38,670 nucleotides of DNA from Clostridia bacterium (GTDB taxonomy: Bacteria; Bacillota; Clostridia; Oscillospirales; Acutalibacteraceae), in contig JAFQKX010000083.1 of NCBI GenBank assembly GCA_017414705.1, forward strand, positions 1 through 38,670, read 5' to 3'. This document shows, one piece after another, positions 1 to 7,269 of the stretch (the first letter of the stretch is position 1; each line of letters starts with the position of its first letter). The notes beneath the pieces were generated by a model. That model worked only from the letters and a program-made list of their open reading frames with translations. It was not told the DNA's origin and made no database searches. A program made the position numbers and the translations under genes.

Positions 1-118
1 ATCCACCTGCGGTGGATGATATATGCCTTTGGCATATGAAGGAACGGATATTATATCATATTTGCAACGCAAATATATCATACGGCGCAAGTCGTATATC
101 ATATCGCGTTAGCGATAT
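1..118. repeat. Array of five short covarying hairpins
   Basis: Five consecutive small palindromes lie at 1-17, 21-37, 58-76, 80-97 and 101-118. The last three are spaced about 21 bp apart and joined by a constant ATATCAT spacer. The outer ATAT/ATAT arms stay constant while the inner stem bases change in a paired way (TTTGC/GCAAA, CGGC/GTCG, TCGC/GCGA). No coding frame explains this. It lies just upstream of the promoter of the gene at 181. It resembles dispersed clostridial palindromic repeat arrays, but I cannot name a family. Confidence 0.75.
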
Positions 119-129
119 ATCATTATCCC

Positions 130-158
130 TTGCACCATCACCATCGGTGTGTTATAAT
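130..158 (+). promoter_or_regulatory. SigmaA-type promoter for the gene at 181
   Basis: TTGCAC at 130-135 and a perfect TATAAT at 153-158 are separated by 17 bp. The AAGGCGGTGAA ribosome binding site follows shortly after, ahead of the ATG at 181. Confidence 0.75.
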
Positions 159-180
159 ACACACAAGGCGGTGAACCTTT

Positions 181-411
181 ATGGAAAAGTACAAGGATGT
201 TTTAGAAAAAGCGGCGCGAAAAGAATTATCCACTTTAATTTTTGTGGCGTTGATTTTGCTTTTAATTATTGTAGCGATTTGGGGAAGTAATTACTTATAC
301 TTCAACAAAATGAAAAAGAAACATCCCACACCATTCGCTTCGAAAAAACAAATTAGGCAAGACAGGGGACGGTTCTGTGTCTTGACAAAAATCATTAAAG
401 TTTTCAGTTAA
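181..411 (+). CDS. Small single-pass membrane protein, unknown function
   Basis: A 76-residue protein with a charged N-terminus (MEKYKDVLEKAARKE), one strong hydrophobic segment at about residues 18-40, and a Lys-rich cytoplasmic-type stretch (KMKKKH). The ATG follows an AAGGCGGTGAA ribosome binding site and a clear promoter. From about codon 59 the reading frame runs through a REP-like palindrome (358-384), so the last 18 or so residues are probably not ancestral: the repeat seems to have landed in or near the original 3' end. I do not recognise a family. Translation is likely given promoter, RBS and terminator; the function is unknown. Confidence 0.55.
   Translation: MEKYKDVLEKAARKELSTLIFVALILLLIIVAIWGSNYLYFNKMKKKHPTPFASKKQIRQDRGRFCVLTKIIKVFS
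358..384. repeat. REP-like palindrome (GGGGACGGTTCT type)
   Basis: An imperfect palindrome with CAAGACA and TGTCTTG arms around a GGGGACGGTTCTG core. The GGGGACGGTTCT core is, from memory, a common dispersed repeat in Clostridia and Bacilli, often discussed with IS200-like/RAYT transposases. It overlaps the 3' end of the gene at 181-411. Confidence 0.6.
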
Positions 412-430
412 GTATTAGCGATGAAAACGG

Positions 431-465
431 GAACGGTTGGTGTAAAAGCCAATCGTTCTTTTTTA
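431..465 (+). terminator. Rho-independent terminator
   Basis: GAACGGTTGG pairs with CCAATCGTTC (one G-U) around an 8-nt loop, followed by six T. It ends the transcript of the gene at 181 just before the next promoter. Confidence 0.8.
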
Positions 466-467
466 TC

Positions 468-496
468 TTGCGGATAATACCAAAATATGTTATACT
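468..496 (+). promoter_or_regulatory. SigmaA-type promoter for the gene at 535
   Basis: TTGCGG at 468-473, 17-bp spacer, TATACT at 491-496. Confidence 0.75.
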
Positions 497-534
497 TATG
501 ATAACTTAGAGTGGTTGCAAGAGAGGTGTCGTCA

Positions 535-882
535 ATGCCTAAGCTTATGGAACAAATCAAGCATACCGTGGATGCAACGATTCCCGACAAGGAGGAATTG
601 ACCCACGGCCTGCATCCCAAGATCGACTATATCTTGCTGGTGTTGCGCAACGTGTTCGTGGCGGCTGCAGCCATCCTTTTTGTGCTGTCTTTTTTGATTC
701 ATTTTGCACAAAACGGATTGAAGGCAGCGGCTTATTTCGGCGGCGGAATTGCCTATATCTTTGAGTGCTTGGCGGTCACCGACTGCTTTCAAACCAAGGT
801 GCCGCATACCGAAATGTTCATGGTTTACTGCTTTGGCCCGCTGTATCTTTTGATGGGCTTCAGTTACATATTTTTGCATTGA
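535..882 (+). CDS. Small multi-pass membrane protein, unknown
   Basis: A 115-residue protein. The ATG at 535 is chosen over the upstream GTG at 511 because GAGAGGTG sits 7 nt before it. An amphipathic N-terminal part (MPKLMEQIKHTVDATIPDKEEL) is followed by about three hydrophobic segments (near residues 37-58, 67-83 and 95-113). It has its own promoter (468-496) and terminator (902-931), so it is a monocistronic unit. No enzymatic motif is visible and I recognise no family. Confidence 0.65.
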   Translation: MPKLMEQIKHTVDATIPDKEELTHGLHPKIDYILLVLRNVFVAAAAILFVLSFLIHFAQNGLKAAAYFGGGIAYIFECLAVTDCFQTKVPHTEMFMVYCFGPLYLLMGFSYIFLH

Positions 883-901
883 TCCCAATCGACCTTCCGT
901 G

Positions 902-931
902 TAAAACAGTCTGTTAAACAGGCTGTTTTTG
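902..931 (+). terminator. Rho-independent terminator
   Basis: AAAACAGTCTG pairs with CAGGCTGTTTT around a TTAAA loop, followed by T-rich sequence. Confidence 0.75.
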
Positions 932-943
932 TTTTATCGTGTC

Positions 944-971
944 TTGTATTTTCCAAAATAGATGTTATAAT
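944..971 (+). promoter_or_regulatory. SigmaA-type promoter for the PHP phosphatase gene
   Basis: TTGTAT at 944-949, 16-bp spacer, perfect TATAAT at 966-971. Confidence 0.7.
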
Positions 972-1034
972 AAATAAGAATTATTTGCTTACTGATCAAG
1001 CGAAAAGCGCTTGTGTTTGGAAAGAGGTCTTTGT

Positions 1035-1814
1035 ATGAATTATAACTATCATACGCACACCTTCCGTTGCCGTCACGCAAGCGGCACGCCGGAGGAATAT
1101 ATTCAGCGCGCGATTCAGGGCGGTATCAGATATATGGGTTTTTCCGACCATTTTCCGTTTGCATTTCCGGACGGCCGTGAGTCAGGCTACCGTGTTCCGA
1201 TTGCCGAGGTAAAAGATTATTTTTCCGAACTGAATGTCCTCAGAGAAAAATATCGTGATCAAATCGATATCAAGATCGGCTTTGAAATGGAATATTATCC
1301 AACCTATTTTGACGACATGCTCAAAAATGCCGTTGCATACGGTGCTGAGTATCTGATTTTGGGGCAGCATTTTATCGGCGAGGAATATCCGAACGGTATG
1401 CCATCGGGCCGCGGAACCAAAGAAATCGCACAGCTTCAGGAATACGTTTCTTGCGTGGTTTCCGCTATTCAAAGCGGTGCATTCACTTACGTGGCACATC
1501 CCGATATTTTTGTGTTCCAAGGCGAACAGGCGGTATACGACCGCGAGATGCGTAAGATCTGTCAAGCGTCCAAGGAATATAACGTCCCGTTGGAGATCAA
1601 TTTCTTGGGTATCCGCGAAACTCGATTTTATCCGCACGAAGAGTTTTGGAGGATTACGGGAGAGGTCGGCGCACCGGTCACCTTTGGTTGTGATGCCCAT
1701 ACGGTGCAAAGTGCCTGCGATCCGGAGTCTGTCGAAAAAGCAAAACAATTGGTACAAAAGTATCACTTGAATTATATTGGAATGCCGCAGCTGCGGTTGC
1801 TTCAAGAACGATAA
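1035..1814 (+). CDS. PHP-family histidinol-phosphatase-like phosphoesterase
   Basis: A 259-residue PHP-domain hydrolase of the HisJ/HisK type, which removes phosphate from L-histidinol phosphate in histidine synthesis. Metal ligands of the PHP fold are all visible: HTHT near the N-terminus, GFSDHFPF, GFEMEY, LGQHFI, VAHPDIF and, near the C-terminus, GCDAHTV. Length matches the family (about 260-270). The ATG at 1035 is preferred to a TTG at 1011 because an AAAGAGG site lies just upstream. There are no other his genes nearby, so a different phosphoester substrate is possible. A YhcH-family gene follows 26 bp downstream and is probably co-transcribed. Confidence 0.85.
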   Translation: MNYNYHTHTFRCRHASGTPEEYIQRAIQGGIRYMGFSDHFPFAFPDGRESGYRVPIAEVKDYFSELNVLREKYRDQIDIKIGFEMEYYPTYFDDMLKNAVAYGAEYLILGQHFIGEEYPNGMPSGRGTKEIAQLQEYVSCVVSAIQSGAFTYVAHPDIFVFQGEQAVYDREMRKICQASKEYNVPLEINFLGIRETRFYPHEEFWRITGEVGAPVTFGCDAHTVQSACDPESVEKAKQLVQKYHLNYIGMPQLRLLQER

Positions 1815-1840
1815 ACTATATTTCATAGGAGAGAAAGAAT

Positions 1841-2299
1841 ATGATCTTCGATACCATGAAAAACAAAGAGCTTTATTACACCTTGCATCCTAAATTTGCT
1901 AAGGCGTTTGCATTCCTTGAGCAGGCGGCCGAGCAGGATCTTCCCCTTGGAAAGCACGAGATTGACGGGGAGGAGCTGTACGCTTCCGTGCAGGCATATG
2001 ACACCAAAGCCCCGCAGGACGGCAGCTTTGAAGGTCATCGCAATTATATCGATATTCAATACATCATTTCCGGGGTTGAAGCCATCGAGGTGATGGATCT
2101 TTCTAAGGCGGTCGCCAAGACGGAGTATGATGCGCAAAACGACTACGCTTTGTACCAAGATCATCCCAAAGCCGTGAAGGCTGTGATTGAAGGCGGGGAG
2201 TACGGAATCTTTTTCCCGCACGATATTCATAAGCCCGGTATGGCTGCTGACGGCGTCAGTACTCCGGTTAAAAAAATCGTTGTCAAGGTCAAACTGTAA
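1841..2299 (+). CDS. YhcH/YjgK/YiaL family protein (DUF386)
   Basis: A 152-residue cupin-fold protein of the YhcH/YjgK/YiaL family. Members are encoded near sialic acid or sugar utilisation genes and some are proposed sugar anomerases. The family signature EGHRNYIDIQYIISG and the C-terminal FFPHDIHKPGM, which carries the metal-binding histidines, are both present. Length is normal. The start has a strong GGAGAG site. It sits 26 bp after the PHP gene and before the ClC transporter, with no sugar genes adjacent, so its substrate here is unknown. Confidence 0.9.
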   Translation: MIFDTMKNKELYYTLHPKFAKAFAFLEQAAEQDLPLGKHEIDGEELYASVQAYDTKAPQDGSFEGHRNYIDIQYIISGVEAIEVMDLSKAVAKTEYDAQNDYALYQDHPKAVKAVIEGGEYGIFFPHDIHKPGMAADGVSTPVKKIVVKVKL

Positions 2300-2329
2300 A
2301 AGCATCGGCGGTTTTGACAAAAGAAGGTT

Positions 2330-3937
2330 ATGATGAAACGGCGTTATCGTTATAAAAGCTATTTGATCAATTTGATTTTTCCTGCGGTGATCTTCGGGTC
2401 TCTCACGGGTATGTTAACTGCGCTGATCGTCAGCCTGTATAAGCTGTGTGCCAAGTACGTTATCTCGTTTTCCGAATCGGGATACCATTGGTTGGCAGAG
2501 AATCTTTGGGCGATCATCCCGATTTTAGCCGGTCTGTTGGCGCTCGCCTTCCTTTTCGCTTGCCTTTACCGAAAAACACCCAACCTGCGCGGCGGCGGGA
2601 TCCCAACCTCCATCGGCGTTTTACGCGGAATTATCACATTTGAATGGCTCAAAAATCTTCTCGGTACATTCTTTTTGTCCCTGACCTCTTTTTTGATCGG
2701 TGTTCCGTTGGGAAACGAAGGGCCCTCCGTGCAGATGGGAACTGCACTTGGTAGGGGAAGTGTCTTTTCCTTTGCAAAAAAACACCGAGCATGGGATCGA
2801 TATTCGATGACGGGCGGCGCCTGCGCGGGCTTTTCCGCGGCAACCGGCGCACCCTTATCCGGCATTATGTTTGCAATTGAAGAAGCGCATCAGCGTATTT
2901 CTCCCATGATCATGATTGTTTCGGCAACCTCAGTCATGGTGGCCGGCGTTACCACCGAGCTCTTGACGATGGTCTTGCCCATTCCCACCGCCTTGTTTCC
3001 AACCTTGCAGCCCATGAAGCTGACCGTCAAGGATGTATGGCTTCCGGTTTTGATTGGCGTTGCGATGGGACTGTTCTCGGTCGTGTTTTTGAAATACTAC
3101 CGCTTGATCAACGGCTTTTTCCGCAAACGTCTTTCCAATGTTGCTTTGCAGTATAAGATCTTTCTGATCTTCGGGCTGACGGTGGCGTTGGGACTTTGCT
3201 CGCATTCCTTTGTTTCTACGGGGCATGAGCTGATGTTGTCGCTGTTTGATGCGGCGCCCACTGTTTCTATGTTGGTGCTTGTTTTGTTGGTGCGCTCTAC
3301 ACTGACTCTTTCTGCTAATTCCAACGGTGTCACGGGTGGTGTCTTTGTTCCGATCCTTGCCATCGGTGCGGTCTTTTCCTCGTTGATTGGAAAGCTTGTG
3401 GGAGAGATTCTTGGCTTGGGAGGTTCTTATTACACCGTTGTTTTGGTGCTTGGAATTACCGCTTGTATTTCCGGCATGATGAAAATGCCTTTGACCGCCA
3501 TCTTATTTTCATTAGAGGCGTTGTCTTGCTATGAAAATATTTTATACGTCATCATTGTGGCTGCCGTTACCTTCATGATCACCGAATTGTTTGGCGCGAA
3601 ATCGATTAACGAGCATGTTTTGGAGCACCGAATCGAGCAGCTGCACAAAGGTCAAGAGCCCAAGGTCATCGATACCTTTGTCACGGTACAAAAAAATTCC
3701 TTCGCCGTCGGAAAACAGATTCGCGATATCTTCTGGCCTGCTAATTTATTTGTGCTGTCCGTTCAGCATGATAAGACTCGAAATGCCGAGGTGGACGAGC
3801 ACGGCGCCAAGGCTATTTTGGAAGGCGATCTGCTGCACGTGCGTTTTTCTACCTTTGACGAGCAGCAAACCAAACAGGAATTGATAGCCATTGTCGGAGA
3901 ACAAAACTATGCGCAGCAGCAGGTCACCGTCATCTGA
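2330..3937 (+). CDS. ClC-family H+/Cl- exchange transporter with C-terminal TrkA-C-like domain
   Basis: A 535-residue ClC protein with about 10-12 hydrophobic segments followed by a soluble tail of about 90 residues (from about 440) resembling a TrkA-C/RCK-C domain. Selectivity motifs are GGGIPTS (near residue 89), GNEGP (128-132, gating Glu130; usually GREGP) and GVTGGVFVP. Glu185 in FAIEEAHQ matches the internal proton glutamate of antiporters, so it is likely an exchanger rather than a channel. Two ATGs are in tandem (2330 and 2333); the AGAAGG site is better spaced for 2333. It follows the YhcH gene by 30 bp. Role: chloride/proton exchange across the plasma membrane. Confidence 0.9.
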   Translation: MMKRRYRYKSYLINLIFPAVIFGSLTGMLTALIVSLYKLCAKYVISFSESGYHWLAENLWAIIPILAGLLALAFLFACLYRKTPNLRGGGIPTSIGVLRGIITFEWLKNLLGTFFLSLTSFLIGVPLGNEGPSVQMGTALGRGSVFSFAKKHRAWDRYSMTGGACAGFSAATGAPLSGIMFAIEEAHQRISPMIMIVSATSVMVAGVTTELLTMVLPIPTALFPTLQPMKLTVKDVWLPVLIGVAMGLFSVVFLKYYRLINGFFRKRLSNVALQYKIFLIFGLTVALGLCSHSFVSTGHELMLSLFDAAPTVSMLVLVLLVRSTLTLSANSNGVTGGVFVPILAIGAVFSSLIGKLVGEILGLGGSYYTVVLVLGITACISGMMKMPLTAILFSLEALSCYENILYVIIVAAVTFMITELFGAKSINEHVLEHRIEQLHKGQEPKVIDTFVTVQKNSFAVGKQIRDIFWPANLFVLSVQHDKTRNAEVDEHGAKAILEGDLLHVRFSTFDEQQTKQELIAIVGEQNYAQQQVTVI

Positions 3938-3964
3938 TCCCAAGAGAAAAGGAAAGAGTGAGTT

Positions 3965-4021
3965 ATGCAACGAGTTTTGATGATCGGCAGTAACGGTGCA
4001 GAAAAAACTACCTTTTCCTAA
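3965..4021 (+). pseudogene. Remnant of a P-loop NTPase gene (18 codons)
   Basis: A ribosome binding site (GAGAAAAGGAAAGAG) and ATG open an 18-residue frame reading MQRVLMIGSNGAEKTTFS, then TAA. This is the N-terminal beta strand and Walker A loop of a small P-loop kinase (topology-modulation or adenylate-kinase-like proteins begin this way), but the essential glycine before Lys is Glu (GAEKTT instead of GAGKTT). Nothing downstream continues the protein. I read it as the stump of a deleted gene; a short translated peptide is possible. Confidence 0.6.
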
Positions 4022-4040
4022 TCTGGAGAGTCTTTGAAAG

Positions 4041-4069
4041 AACCGCTTGCATTTTTTTGCAGGCGGTGT
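4041..4069 (+). other. Hairpin overlapping the AEC promoter, possible old terminator
   Basis: ACCGCTTGC and GCAGGCGGT form a 9-bp stem with one wobble around a T-rich loop. It covers the -35 and spacer of the promoter at 4047-4075. It may be the former terminator of the deleted P-loop gene. Confidence 0.4.
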
Positions 4070-4075
4070 TACAAT
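4047..4075 (+). promoter_or_regulatory. SigmaA-type promoter for the AEC transporter
   Basis: TTGCAT at 4047-4052, 17-bp spacer, TACAAT at 4070-4075. Confidence 0.7.
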
Positions 4076-4106
4076 TTTATGCAGATATTAGGAAAGGCTG
4101 TGTTTT

Positions 4107-5093
4107 ATGCAATCTCTTCTCTTCGCACTGAATGCCGTTGCTCCTATCGTGTTGATGGTTGCCATCGGTTATTTTCTCAAGCGTCACGGCTTTATGACAG
4201 AGTCCTTCGCAAAGGCTGCCAATAAATTGGTCTTTCGGGTCTTTTTACCCTGTATGCTGTTTTTGAACGTTTATAAGATCCAAGATCTGAGCGGAATGGA
4301 TTTCAACTACGTCATCTATGTCCTGCTTGCAACAGTTTTGGCTTTTTTGATCGCCATTCCTGCTACTATGTCGGTTACCAAGGATCCGCGGCGTCGCGGC
4401 GCATTACTGCAGAGCGTTTTTCGCTCCAATTATGCCCTCATCGGGATCCCGTTGGCACAGTCCTTATTTGGCGATGACGGTGTTGCGGTTGCAACCTTAC
4501 TTTCCGCAATTATCATTCCCGTATTCAATGTTTTAGCGGTGTTCGCCCTTTCGTTGTTTCACGGCGGCGGTCAAAAACCGAGCCCCAAAAAGATCCTGCT
4601 CAACATTATCAAAAATCCGCTGATCCAAAGCATCGCCTTGGGGCTGGCGGTTTTGGGGATTCGCGCCATTTTTAAACAGACGGATGTTTCGTTTCGCTTG
4701 ACCGATCTCAAGTCCGTCTATGCCGTCTTGGGGTATCTTTCCAACCTTTCCACACCCATGGCGTTGTTGGTCCTGGGAGCACAGTTCGAGTTTTCAGCCA
4801 TCCGATCTCTGCGCAAGGAGATCCTCTTCGGTACCCTTATGCGCAACGTCGCCGTTCCGTTGTTGGGAATCGGCGGTGCGTACCTGTTTTTCTCATCTGC
4901 CTTCAACGGGGCGCATTTTGCAGCCTTTGTCGCCGTATTCTGTACACCGGTTGCCGTCTCCAGCGTCCCCATGGCGCAGGAAATGGACAGTGATACCGCT
5001 TTGGCGGGGCAACTTGTGGTCTGGACCACGTTGGTCTCTGCCGTGTCGGTATTTACGGTGTCATTCCTGCTTCGCTTGGCAGGGATCTTTTGA
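4107..5093 (+). CDS. AEC family transporter (auxin efflux carrier-like)
   Basis: A 328-residue integral membrane protein with about ten hydrophobic segments in two halves, typical in length for the AEC/PIN-like family (about 310-330). It starts with the family-like NAVAPIVLMVAIGYFLKRHGFM and has the internal FRSNYALIGIPLAQSLFG region; its second half contains CTPVAVSSVPMAQEM. Bacterial members export or import small organic acids such as malate; the substrate cannot be read from sequence. AGGAAAGG precedes the ATG. It has its own promoter and ends in a strong bidirectional terminator facing the convergent pyridoxamine kinase gene. Confidence 0.88.
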   Translation: MQSLLFALNAVAPIVLMVAIGYFLKRHGFMTESFAKAANKLVFRVFLPCMLFLNVYKIQDLSGMDFNYVIYVLLATVLAFLIAIPATMSVTKDPRRRGALLQSVFRSNYALIGIPLAQSLFGDDGVAVATLLSAIIIPVFNVLAVFALSLFHGGGQKPSPKKILLNIIKNPLIQSIALGLAVLGIRAIFKQTDVSFRLTDLKSVYAVLGYLSNLSTPMALLVLGAQFEFSAIRSLRKEILFGTLMRNVAVPLLGIGGAYLFFSSAFNGAHFAAFVAVFCTPVAVSSVPMAQEMDSDTALAGQLVVWTTLVSAVSVFTVSFLLRLAGIF

Positions 5094-5095
5094 TA

Positions 5096-5130
5096 AAAAA
5101 ACACCTGACTCCTCGAGTCAGGTGTTTTTG
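5096..5130. terminator. Bidirectional Rho-independent terminator
   Basis: ACACCTGACTC pairs perfectly with GAGTCAGGTGT around CTC, flanked by A and T runs on both sides. It serves the convergent AEC and pyridoxamine kinase genes. Confidence 0.9.
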
Positions 5131-5964
5131 TTATTCACCCAGCGCGTCGATCAGCTTGGGTAGGATCGGCTCAAACTTTGCGCCGTACCAATGATTGTCT
5201 TCCTGTGCGGTTGCCTTGATACATTCTACCGTGTAATCAGCAGCAATCCGTGCGGCATCGTAAGCCGACTTACCCCGCATCAGCGCCCCGACAAACGACG
5301 AGGCATAAATGTCACCCGTGCCGTGGCAGCTGTTGGCAAGCTTTTGATGCTCATAATATGCATATTTGCCGTTTTCGCACACCACTACACCCGTCATGGC
5401 AGGGGAGTAGGACACCCCGGTCAGAATGATGTTTTTACATCCGAGCGCGGTTAATTTTTGCAGCAGCGAGCCAATATAATCACGGTCATATTCGGTGCGA
5501 TATTCCTGATCGGTCAAAAAACAGGCTTCCGTAATATTGGGCAGCAAATAATCTGCCTTTGCGCACAGCTTTTTCATAGAGTTTACAAAAGCACCGTCAA
5601 ATCCCGGATAAAGATTTCCGTTGTCTGCCATGGCGGGGTCGACTAACAGTAAACTGCTTTGCTTGCGAGTAGCATCAAAAATATCCGCAACGTATTCAAT
5701 TTGCTTGGTGCTGCCGAGATATCCGGTGTAAACCGCATCAAATTTGATCTGTTCCTTGCTCCAATGCTTTTTAATGTCCACCATATCCTCGGTCAGATCT
5801 CGGAAGGTATATCCGCTGAATCCGGCAGTATGGGTAGACAGAACTGCCGACGGCAATACGCAGGTCTCGATTCCGCAGGCAGAAATGATGGGCAGCGCCA
5901 CCGTCAGTGAGCATTGCCCTACGCAGGAAATATCCTGAATGGTCAGAATTCGTTGATAAGACAT
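5131..5964 (-). CDS. pdxK: Pyridoxamine/pyridoxal kinase (PfkB-type)
   Basis: A 277-residue ribokinase-fold kinase that phosphorylates pyridoxamine, pyridoxal or pyridoxine with ATP in vitamin B6 salvage. It begins with ILTIQDISCVGQCSLTVALPIISACG, the substrate-binding start typical of pyridoxal kinases. It has YTGYLGS, DPAMAD and the C-terminal SCHGTGDIYASSFVGA catalytic and anion-hole motif (GTGD). AAAGGAG precedes the ATG. The regulator immediately upstream is MocR/PdxR-like, a family that commonly controls B6 genes, which supports the assignment. Its own promoter lies in the 68-bp gap. Confidence 0.88.
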   Translation of the reverse strand: MSYQRILTIQDISCVGQCSLTVALPIISACGIETCVLPSAVLSTHTAGFSGYTFRDLTEDMVDIKKHWSKEQIKFDAVYTGYLGSTKQIEYVADIFDATRKQSSLLLVDPAMADNGNLYPGFDGAFVNSMKKLCAKADYLLPNITEACFLTDQEYRTEYDRDYIGSLLQKLTALGCKNIILTGVSYSPAMTGVVVCENGKYAYYEHQKLANSCHGTGDIYASSFVGALMRGKSAYDAARIAADYTVECIKATAQEDNHWYGAKFEPILPKLIDALGE

Positions 5965-5996
5965 AACCGTCGCTCCTTTGCGAAGTTTCTGTTGAC

Positions 5997-6024
5997 AGTA
6001 TACAATATTTTGGTATTAAGTAAA
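5997..6024 (-). promoter_or_regulatory. Promoter of the pyridoxamine kinase gene
   Basis: On the minus strand TTTACT, 16-bp spacer, TATACT. On the opposite strand a TTGACA (5992-5997) with TATTAA 16 bp later overlaps it, so a plus-strand transcript antisense to the regulator is possible. Confidence 0.6.
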
Positions 6025-6032
6025 TATCCAAA

Positions 6033-7142
6033 TCAGGAGTTTTTTATATGACCAGAAGCTTGCAGCCTTCTGCGTGCTCTGCGAACGCGGTTGACGTGTC
6101 GCTCAAAGTCGCCGGAGTTGAGCAGCTCTGCTAAAAGATATTGCTCAAATACAGGAACCGTGCAGGAATAGAACCCAAGCTTTTGCTCAAATACCTCAAT
6201 CAGGCCTGCGGGCAGCACCATATATCCCACACGTATCGAGGGAGCAATGGTCTTGGAAAAAGTATTCAGGTAGATCACGCAATCGTTGTTGCCGAGGGAA
6301 AATACGGTGTCCTCGTGCTTGGTGGATACCGTCAATTCGGAATCGTAGTTGTCCTCGATAATATATCCGTTTTTTTGCTTGGCCCACAACAAATATTCAT
6401 ATCGCTTAGAGGCGCTTGTCGTCACACCGCTGGGAAAGCTGTTAAACGGAGTGACGTGCAGTACGGTTGCGTTGGTGCGCGCAAGCTCACTGCGGATGAT
6501 TCCGTCAGCACCTAATGTCAACGGATCGCAAACAACGCCATTTGCCTCGTAGACTTGTCGGATCTTGTTGTAAGATGGTTGCTCCAGCGCAAAAACACGG
6601 TCATTGCCCAACAGCTGCACCAGCAGGCTGTACAGATATTCCGCACCCGAGCCGATGATAATTTGATCGGGTCGTGCCTGAATTCCGTTGCTGCGCGCCA
6701 GATAAGCAGAAATAGCTTGCCTGAGCGGCAAACAACCGCGATTGGGAGATTTGAGTAAAATATCCTCTTGGTATTCGTTGAGCACCTTACGCATAGCCTT
6801 AGACAAGACCGAAAAAGGAAAATTGCCGGACGTGCTGTGCAAATGTGCGTGGTTGATCGAGGTGGAGCAGGGAAGCTCCTTGTTGGATGAAATCAGATCC
6901 CCCTTGCGATAGATCACAAAATATCCGCTGCGCTGCCGTGATTCCACGTATCCCTCGTCGCACAACAGATCATAGGTGTGCTGCGCCGTGATAACGCTGA
7001 CTTGTGTTTCTTCCGCCAACAACCGTTTGGACGGTAGTTTGGTGCCATAAGCGAGCACGCCGTCTGTGATGTCCTTGCGAAGCTGTAGGTATAATTGCAT
7101 ATATGCCGATATGTCACCGGAGCGATCAACGTAATACTTCAT
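6033..7142 (-). CDS. MocR/PdxR-family regulator (GntR HTH plus aminotransferase-like domain), C-terminally short
   Basis: A 369-residue chimeric regulator. Residues about 10-75 are a GntR winged helix (LPSKRLLAEETQVSVITAQHTYDLLCDEGYVESRQRSGYFV). The rest is a fold-type I aminotransferase domain with EDNYDSE and the PLP-lysine segment NTFSKTIAPSIRVGY. Members bind PLP and regulate B6 or GABA genes. The family is usually about 450-480 residues; this one stops just after the RRARRR helix, so the C-terminal small subdomain of about 90 residues is missing. Only 68 bp separate its stop from the kinase start, so the missing part is not there in another frame. Its own promoter is at 7191-7219. Confidence 0.85.
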   Translation of the reverse strand: MKYYVDRSGDISAYMQLYLQLRKDITDGVLAYGTKLPSKRLLAEETQVSVITAQHTYDLLCDEGYVESRQRSGYFVIYRKGDLISSNKELPCSTSINHAHLHSTSGNFPFSVLSKAMRKVLNEYQEDILLKSPNRGCLPLRQAISAYLARSNGIQARPDQIIIGSGAEYLYSLLVQLLGNDRVFALEQPSYNKIRQVYEANGVVCDPLTLGADGIIRSELARTNATVLHVTPFNSFPSGVTTSASKRYEYLLWAKQKNGYIIEDNYDSELTVSTKHEDTVFSLGNNDCVIYLNTFSKTIAPSIRVGYMVLPAGLIEVFEQKLGFYSCTVPVFEQYLLAELLNSGDFERHVNRVRRARRRLQASGHIKNS

Positions 7143-7190
7143 CTGATTATATCGATTCCTTTCGAAGTTACGATTTTGATATTATCAGTT

Positions 7191-7219
7191 ATTATATAAC
7201 ATTTCTTGCGGTTTGTAAA
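7191..7219 (-). promoter_or_regulatory. SigmaA-type promoter for the MocR gene
   Basis: On the minus strand TTTACA, exactly 17 bp, TATAAT. Confidence 0.8.
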
Positions 7220-7230
7220 GGAAGATTTTC

Positions 7231-7266
7231 AAAAAAACGCACCTATGACATTTATCATAGGTGCGT
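7231..7266 (-). terminator. Terminator of the probable 6S RNA
   Basis: AACGCACCTATGA and its complement around a short loop form a 13-bp stem, followed on the minus strand by seven T. It lies directly after the 6S-like RNA. Confidence 0.85.
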
Positions 7267-7269
7267 TTG

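Noticed and set aside
1-118. CRISPR-like regular repeats
   Set aside because: The units themselves are palindromes of about 18 bp with 7-bp spacers; there are no unique spacers of 30 bp or more and no cas genes.
5965-6032. Missing MocR C-terminus in another frame
   Set aside because: The 68-bp gap is too short to hold about 90 residues and contains the kinase promoter.
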